Positions 56,746 through 64,000 of a stretch of 64,000 nucleotides of DNA are shown here, in pieces. Location: NCBI RefSeq assembly GCF_027942865.1, contig NC_134524.1, forward strand, positions 3,482,536-3,546,535, written 5' to 3'. A program made the position numbers and the translations under genes. The notes beneath the pieces were generated by a model that was not told where the DNA came from, did no database searches, and saw only the letters and a list, made by a program, of their open reading frames with translations. Each line of letters begins with the position of its first letter. The first letter of the stretch is position 1. This DNA is from Odontesthes bonariensis (lineage: Eukaryota > Chordata > Actinopteri > Atheriniformes > Atherinopsidae).

Positions 56746-57504
56746 GTCTGTTGGATATTTTTCCTTCGTGCTGTTAATAACTTTGTTTTATGTTCATGCT
56801 GCTTTAGATGTTTGTTTTCAGAAAAACATCCTGTTATTACTTTAGTTAAGTTAGTTTACCTGATTAATTATGAGGGACATTTGCTGCTTAGAGCAACTCT
56901 CCAGATAAGAAGGATTAGGAGCAGCATGCACCGGGGAAGGCAGATGGTTCTTTACTTGAAAAAGAGAAGTAACAAGAGGAAGGGAAAGTTTGTTTTTGTT
57001 TTTTTGCAACCCCCCACCTCCTGTAGTTGCTTGCAGGGTCATTTTAAGGGTTATTTAAGATAATCCTGCAAGTAGTAGAGCTAAGGAAATATAACTGGTT
57101 TGAATTCATATCAGTAATTGTTGATATAATAAGCCCAAACTACTCTGTAAAAGAGAGCTGCTGGTGTTCTGAGTCTGTTTTGAGCCGGATTCCTCACCAA
57201 CGCTCATGTGAGTCACAGTTCAAAGAGAAAGAACTCAACAGTCCGTCTGTAATCTCACGGATAATCAGATCATAAACCGTTTGGCAGCTAAAGGATCGAC
57301 AGTTTATGATGAAGTTAACTGCAGTGGTTCAGAGATCGATTACAGTTGGTCGAGTCCAGCTTCTGCAGGGAAGGTAGTTTGACCTTTGAACTCTGATCTG
57401 AGGAGGAAGGCAGAAACTCTGCTGTACAACAGCCGGACATGTTCACATTTACATGTGAATGAACCGGAGACGTGAGGTCTGGATGCAGAGTCTGTTTTCT
57501 CCTG
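56746..57504. other. Intergenic, no feature seen
   Basis: No exon or recognised repeat. Confidence 0.45.
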
Positions 57505-58045
57505 TGAAAAGTACAGAGAGCTGGTGGACCGCTTTGTGGCATGGTGTGGGAACAATCATCTCATCTTGAATGTTAACAAAACAAAGGAGATGATTGTAGA
57601 TTTCAGGAGAAACAGGGTCAGATCAAACCCTGTTTCCATCATGGGAGAAGAAGTGGAGGTGGTTGAGGAATATAAATACCTTGGTGTTCATGTGGACAAC
57701 AGACTGGACTGGAGACACAACAGTGAAGCAATCTACAAGAAAGGACAGAGCAGACTGTACTTCTTGAGGAAGCTAAGGTCCTTCAAGGTTTGCAACAAGA
57801 TGTTGCAGATCTTCTACAAGTCTGTTGTTGAGAGCGTCATTTCCTCTGGCGTCATCTGTTGGGGCAGCAGCATCAGAACCAGGGACCTAAAAAGACTCAA
57901 CAACTTGATAAGGAAGGCTGGTTCTGTTCTGGGGACGACTGTGGAACCTCTGGAGACAATAATGCAAAGAAGGATTTTGCATAAAATCAAGAGAATTATG
58001 GACAACCCCGGGCATGATCACCCCACCCAACCAACAAGGACTTCC
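57505..58045 (+). mobile_element. Rex1-like LINE reverse-transcriptase C-terminal fragment
   Basis: An open 191-codon frame encodes RFVAWCGNNHLILNVNKTKE, YKYLGVHVDNRLDW and RLYFLRKLRSFKVCNKMLQI, then KIKRIMDNPGH, the region after the catalytic block of CR1/Rex1-type reverse transcriptases. The catalytic motif is absent. Recent enough to stay open. Confidence 0.85.
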
Positions 58046-58215
58046 TGTTCAGGGTCACTCACATGCTTTTATCCACCAGTGATCTCACATTTCCCATGAT
58101 GATTGAGGGAAGAAATAAGGGTTTAAACTTCCTCCTCCTTTTCCTCCATGTTGTTCCTGCTCTGCATCCTAGACGTCTCCTCTTCATCCCATCCGGATTT
58201 GGCCTGGAGCTCAAG
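58046..58215 (-). mobile_element. Inverted Rex1-like LINE 5' segment
   Basis: On the minus strand it encodes SIIMGNVRSLVDK and the preceding leader, homologous to 52530-52670 on plus. It is joined head-on to the RT fragment. Confidence 0.65.
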
Positions 58216-60124
58216 CTACTAAAACTCCCATTTATTCATTTATTTCTATTAAAAACTGAATGTAGAACAAACTTATTTACAGAGTCTGAAGAAAAAAAGA
58301 GTAGAAACCATAAAAAAGAAGCAACATAAACAAAGATTCTCCGCTTAAACCACAGCTATAAATGGGCTGAATTTAAAGAAAAACACCGACTCCAAAGAGA
58401 GGAGCTGATTATACACTTATCAGGTATAAGAGGGAACACCAGAGAATTAGAATAAAATCAAAACTGTTCAGTTTAATCAAATTAAACAGTAAAATGGAGA
58501 ATTAGTTTAATTTACAGGCTACATTAGAGATAAAATAAGAGGAACTAAAGACCAGAACAAACTGAAACCAGCTACAGATTCATGGAAAACACAGAACCAA
58601 AACTGAGCTAAGCTTCATTATTTTATATGTGCTTCAGACGTTAAACTCGATGATTTTCAGCAGCAGCTCAGAAAGATGAAGCTTACATCCTGAAACTGAT
58701 GGTTGTATTCTACTTTCTGAGGGTCCATGAATCTTATTTATCACATAAAGACTGAATATCTTATTGTAAACATGACACTTTCCATGTTTTTGGGAAAAAT
58801 TGTTGTTTTTATTTTGCAAAATGCAAAATTGTCCAACATCTGAACAACAGTTAATGCATCAATGTTTCCACTAAATGCAAATAAACACAGAGAGGCAGCT
58901 GTTAGAAGACTTTCTGCTGCAGGTTTCCTTCTGATTTATCTGTTTTTAAACACATATTCAGCGTCAGAATGTTCATCAATCAGCCTAATAATGAATTATG
59001 AGGCATTAAGAGCGACTCGTCATTTATATTTATCATTTAATATTTATATGTATATAAAATATATAATACTCACAAGAGTTCCTGATTATTTATTCATAGA
59101 CTAAATCCATCCTGCTCTCTTTTTAGGAGGTGTTTAATGTTGTATAATGAATATATGTGATGAACGGCAGTGGTCCCAGCATTGAGCCCTGAGGCATTCC
59201 TACACTAATAGGTCTAAATAACTTTTAACATTGTAGGATTCACTGTGTCACAAGCTTCATGTAAACATAAAAAAAGGGCTGCAAAGTGTTGCTTGGTGTC
59301 CCAGGATTCTATTCATTCATTCTTAGGCCGGAAATATACCTGCTTTTGATCATGGATTACACGTGTTTATCCCGGCTGCCTCTTTGTTTGGAGCATCCCT
59401 CGTGCACATCCTCAACAATTAGTGCTAAGCATTTGGGATTTTCTCCGCTTGCAAAGCTCATTTTGCGTAAAAAGGGCAAAATGAGGGGTAAATTTCAGTT
59501 ATTTTGTTTGTTAAATAACCCCGGTAGCTGCATCTACCCAAAATTTAATTGAACCCGTTCATTTTATTTACGCAAACACAAAAGCTGTTAAATAAAGACA
59601 TTACCCACCCACCACCCCCCCCCCCCCCCTCGCTCTGGCGCCCCCTCTCGTGCAGCGCTTTGATTTCTCACTCGCATCCTCTTATTCTTTGTGCTCATTC
59701 CTATGGAACTCAAAGCCCAAAATATGATGAAATGTTGACTTTATTGGCAGTTTTTAACGATGTTCTCAAAGGTTTGCTGGTTCCGGCTGTTCGACTCGGG
59801 GTACGCTGCGCACGGGGAGTTTTTTTTTTTTTTTCTTTTTTAAGGCGTCACACAAAGCTTTAGTCCAAGCTCGTAATATGTGGACAAAATAATGTCTGCT
59901 TTGGAATTTAGTAATATGCTATTTATTTAATACAATTTTAAAGAAGATATGTATTCTTAAAAAGAGAGAGAAATGTTACTTGTTTAAGTTAGATAACAAA
60001 GGAAGATTATTTTGATTTAGTATTTATACTATTTTGGTTGATTATTTATATTTCAAGAAAATGTTTTTTATTCTTATGTTGAATTCAACTGAGGTTAAAA
60101 AAAAGAGAGAAAGCCTGAGAATTT
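58216..60124. other. Intergenic, no gene seen
   Basis: AT-rich, with a C-run near 59611-59629 and a T-run near 59820-59834. No recognised coding exon. Confidence 0.45.
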
Positions 60125-60270
60125 TATGTTCAAGTTAAGGATATTAAATAAAATGATTTTCATGTAATAACCACTGTGTTGCTCTACTTTTGGAGAATCA
60201 TTGCACGCGTTGTATGTGTGAGGGGGTACTCAGGCCAAAAAAGGTTGGGAAACACTGATGTAGAGCTATT
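60125..60270 (+). mobile_element. DNA transposon terminal fragment
   Basis: 'ggccaaaaaaggttgggaaa' followed by 'cactgatgtagag', a common fish transposon end. Family not assigned. Confidence 0.35.
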
Positions 60271-60279
60271 ATTATTATT

Positions 60280-60720
60280 CCCCCATCGCTCTGGCGCCCC
60301 CTCTCGCGCAGCCCCTCTCGCGCAGCCCCCCCTATGCGCCACACAGAGCGCAGACCCCCTGTTTGCGCCACTGCTTGTTCCCATCAGCCTGCAGCTGCTC
60401 TGCAGAGCGACACAATCTTCTTTCCATCTCACATCTCTCTTGAATGATGGCGGGCTGCAGGGCCTCCTGCGCGCGGATGATCGCGCACGCGCTCCCGTTC
60501 ACAGGAGCAGCAGCGCCGGAAGCGACTCGAGTTTGGACCTAACAACCTGAAAGCGGCCACGTCAGATCTTGTGCGCGCTCGCTCTGCTCAGACGCGCAAC
60601 ATCCGTCTCTGAGCGCGAGAGCAGCGGAGACGGACCCGCCTGCACGCGCTCCAAACAGACAGGAAGAGCCGGTGAGCGCGAGCTCGTCTTCCTGCCTGTA
60701 ACCACGCCGTGAGTGGGTCC
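60280..60720 (+). promoter_or_regulatory. CpG-rich candidate promoter and first exon of a rightward gene
   Basis: Dense CpG and GCGCGC/CGCGC words, in contrast to its flanks. A strong plus-strand donor GAGCCG|GTGAGC (intron starting at 60672) suggests a non-coding first exon before it. The downstream exons and identity are outside, or not recognisable in, the window. Confidence 0.5.
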
Positions 60721-60991
60721 CATTTCACCCGTTTTTAAAGGTAATCTGGCTGTTTATTTCGCTTTGAAGTGTCGCCTGTGAGCAGAGAACGTGAAGACTG
60801 GAAGTTTAAAAGAAAAGAAAGAAGGATCAGGCCTGAAAACTGTGAGTCTGAGATGTTTCCCTCTGGTTTAGGGTCTTCTTCTGGGTCTACTCTGTGTGTT
60901 TCAGGCCATTTTGTGTCATTTTTGTGTCATTTTTGCTGCAACTTCTGTTATTTTGTGACCCGATAAATGTTCAGTTTCATTCAAAGTTCTG

Positions 60992-63269
60992 CACAGTTCC
61001 AGTTAACCCGTACAGTTCCAGTTAACCCGCACAGTTCCAGTTAACTCGCACAGTTCCAGTTAACCCTCACAGTTCCAATTAACCCGCACAGTTCCAGTTA
61101 ACTCGCACAGTTCCAGTTAACCCTCACAGTTCCAGTTAACTCACACAGTTCCAGTTAACTCGCACAGTTCCAGTTAACCCTCACAGTTCCAGTTAACCAG
61201 CACAGTTCCAGTTAACTCGCACAGTTCCAGTTAACCCGCACAGTTCCAGTTAACTTCACAGTTCCAGTTAACCAGCACAGTTCCAGTTAACTCGCACAGT
61301 TCCAGTTAACCCTCACAGTTCCAATTAACCCGCACTGTTCCAGTTAACCCTCACAGTTCCAGTTAACCCGCACAGTTCCAGTTAACCCTCACAGTTCCAG
61401 TTAACTCGCACAGTTCCAGTTAACCCGCACAGTTCCAGTTAACCTGCAAAGTTCCAGTTAACCCGCACGGTTCCAGTTAACTCGCACAGTTCCAGTTAAC
61501 CAGCACAGTTCCAGTTAACTCACACAGTTCCAGTTAACCAGCACAGTTCCAGTTAACCAGCACAGTTCCAGTTAACTCACACAGTTCCAGTTAACCAGCA
61601 CAGTTCCAGTTAACTCGCACAGTTCCAGTTAACCCGCACAGTTCCAGTTAACCCTCACAGTTCCAGTTAACTCGCACAGTTCCAATTAACCCGCACAGTT
61701 CCAGTTAACCCGCACAGTTCCAGTTAACCAGCACAGTTCCAGTTAACTCACACAGTTCCAGTTAACCAGCACAGTTCCAGTTAACCAGCACAGTTCCAGT
61801 TAACTCGCACAGTTCCAGTTAACCCGCACAGTTCCAGTTAACTCGCACAGTTCCAGTTAACCCTCACAGTTCCAATTAACCCGCACTGTTCCAGTTAGCC
61901 CGCACAGTTCCAGTTAACCCTCACAGTTCCAGTTAACCCGCACAGTTCCAGTTAACCCGCACAGTTCCAGTTAACCCGCACAGTTCCAGTTAACTCGCAC
62001 GGTTCCAGTTAACCCGCACAGTTCCAGTTAACCTGCAAAGTTCCAGTTAACCCGCACGGTTCCAGTTAACTCGCACAGTTCCAGTTAACCAGCACAGTTC
62101 CAGTTAACTCACACAGTTCCAGTTAACCAGCACAGTTCCAGTTAACTCGCACAGTTCCAGTTAACCCGCACAGTTCCAGTTAACCCTCACAGTTCCAGTT
62201 AACTCGCACAGTTCCAATTAACCCGCACAGTTCCAGTTAACCCTCACAGTTCCAGTTAACTCGCACAGTTCCAGTTAACCCTCACAGTTCCAATTAACCC
62301 GCACAGTTCCAGTTAACCCGCACAGTTCCAGTTAACTCGCACAGTTCCAGTTAACCCGCACAGTTCCAGTTAACCCTCACAGTTCCAGTTAACCCGCACA
62401 GTTCCAGTTAACCCGCACAGTTCCAGTTAACTCGCACAGTTCCAGTTAACCCTCACAGTTCCAGTTAACTCGCATAGTTCCAGTTAACCCGCACAGTTCC
62501 AGTTAACCCGCACAGTTCCAGTTAACTCGCACAGTTCCAGTGAACCCTCACATTTCCAGTGAACCCTCACATTTCCAGTGAACCCTCACAGTTCCAGTGA
62601 ACCCTCACAGTTCCAGTTAACCCGCACAGTTCCAGTTAACCCGCACAGTTCCAGTTAACCCGCACGGTTCCAGTTAACCCGCACAGTTCCAGTTAACTCG
62701 CACAGTTCCAGTTAACCCTCACAGTTCCAGTTAACTCGCATAGTTCCAGTTAACCCGCACAGTTCCAGTTAACCCGCACAGTTCCAGTTAACCTGCACAG
62801 TTCCAGTTCCAGTTAACCTGCACAGTTCCAGTTAACCCGCACAGTTCCAGTTAACTCGCACAGTTCCAGTTAACCAGCACAGTTCCAGTTAACCAGCACA
62901 GTTCCAGTTCCAGTTAACCTGCACAGTTCCAGTTAACCAGCACAGTTCCAGTTCCAGTTAATTCGCACAGTTCCAGTTAACTCGCACAGTTCCAGTTAAC
63001 CCGCACAGTTCCAGTTAACCCTCACAGTTCCAGTTAACCCGCACAGTTCCAGTTAACCTGCACAGTTCCAGTTCCAGTTAACCTGCACAGTTCCAGTTAA
63101 CCCGCACAGTTCCAGTTAACTCGCACAGTTCCAGTTAACCAGCACAGTTCCAGTTAACCAGCACAGTTCCAGTTCCAGTTAACCTGCACAGTTCCAGTTA
63201 ACCCGCACAGTTCCAGTTAACCCGCACAGTTCCAGTTAACCCGCACAGTTCCAGTTAACCCGCACAGTT
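60992..63269 (+). repeat. 19-bp minisatellite, about 120 units
   Basis: Unit CACAGTTCCAGTTAACCCG, with CTCG, CAG and CTG variants at the 3' end and occasional doubled GTTCCA. GTTAAC makes each unit carry a palindromic hexamer. It lies in the presumed first intron of the rightward gene. Confidence 0.97.
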
Positions 63270-64000
63270 ATAATAGTATTAGTAATAGTAATTTGATACT
63301 TTTCAGATGATTTTTGTCTGGTTATTTAGTTTTTATTCGATCATTTGGCATCTCAGCAGCATTCTTGCATGTCTAAAGTTAACTTCTTGTGCAGTTTTGC
63401 AACTCTTTGCATCTCTGTGGTAATTTTCCCTTTTTAACTTTTTATTTTAAATATTTTTTTTAGTTTCACTTCTGACACGTTGCATATCTTCCTCGTCCTC
63501 ACCTGGATTTAAAATGTTACCCGGTTCCTCTCTAACAGAACCTTCTGTTCTGCTGTAAACTTTTCTCATTTTCACACTTCTTCATCCCAACAAACCAGAG
63601 AAGACTTGAGCGCTGCAGTCACCACAGAGCTGAGAAAACGGTGCGTTTCCGCAGGAAGCTCTCAACCTTTGCTGACTTCCTGTTGCCTTCTGCAGCTGCG
63701 CCCACGCTCGTGACCTGCAGCGAATACTTAGAGCAGCTGTCTGCAGGAAGAAAAAGGGTCGACAGTGAAGTTTTACAGGCTGCAGGACTTTAAAGTCGAG
63801 ACTTTGGAGCTCCTTCGGTGTATTTTTCTACAGTGAACTGCTGTGTGACTTCATCACTTCTGCAGGGATAAGAAGACGTGCTGCAGCACCGTGGAGGACC
63901 TGCAGGCCGACATCACTTCCCCTCCAACTGGGACCAGTCTGGATCAGAGGACTTTCTGCAACGTGGAAGAAAATGCAGAAGAAGACTTGAACTGAAGGAG
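63270..64000. other. Right end of window, no confident exon
   Basis: Several acceptor-like 'tctgcag' sites occur. A plus-strand frame of about 38 codons after 'cacttctgcag' (63868) runs from DKKTCCSTVEDLQ to a stop near 63993. It could be 5' UTR or a small exon; I do not recognise it. Confidence 0.3.

Noticed and set aside
60992-63269. CRISPR-like regular repeat
   Set aside because: Head-to-tail 19-bp units with no unique spacers, in a vertebrate genome; a minisatellite.

Overview
The window reads as teleost fish (probably percomorph) nuclear DNA. The evidence is vertebrate exon-intron structure with GT-AG splice sites, compact genes, many fish-type DNA transposons and LINE/SINE fragments, and several large minisatellites. 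Three protein-coding genes can be rebuilt exon by exon. They are aimp1 (+, 6490-21621, six coding exons, 325 aa), gimd1 (-, 23315-22311, three exons, 229 aa) and dkk2 (-, 43019-36760, four coding exons plus a 5' untranslated exon, 282 aa). This order matches the vertebrate AIMP1-GIMD1-DKK2 block as I remember it, which supports the names. All exon joins were checked for splice sites and for reading phase.

Layout. 1-6.3 kb: LINE remnants, plus a GC-rich segment near 4.0-4.6 kb with a good minus-strand splice donor, perhaps the first exon of a leftward gene (tbck would be expected). 6.5-21.6 kb: aimp1; its 9 kb first intron is packed with transposons, a 22-bp G-rich minisatellite and an 81-bp tandem repeat. 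21.7-23.3 kb: the aimp1 3' region, carrying a SINE with a perfect 17-bp target duplication, faces gimd1 tail to tail. 23.3-36.3 kb: no recognised gene; nested TTAA foldback elements, a hAT MITE, and a terminal-inverted-repeat element swollen by a 43-bp array. 36.3-43.8 kb: dkk2, whose first coding intron is mostly a 3.6 kb minisatellite starting at the splice acceptor of exon 2. 43.8-60 kb: intergenic, with LINE, hAT and foldback remnants and a CTCF-like site. 60.3-64 kb: a CpG-rich probable promoter with a rightward splice donor, followed by a 2.3 kb 19-bp minisatellite; the gene it serves lies beyond the window.

The genes are not a functional pathway. AIMP1 is a scaffold of the multi-tRNA-synthetase complex, GIMD1 is a GIMAP-type GTPase-like protein, and DKK2 is a secreted Wnt modulator. 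They are linked only by conserved synteny. The most unusual observations are: a 48-residue Ser-rich insertion in the C-terminal cysteine domain of DKK2; an Arg in place of the P-loop Lys in GIMD1; a minisatellite that appears to have grown from a splice acceptor and then duplicated as a ~1.4 kb higher-order block; and a TTAA-flanked foldback family with an inner hairpin and a captured LINE 5' segment.
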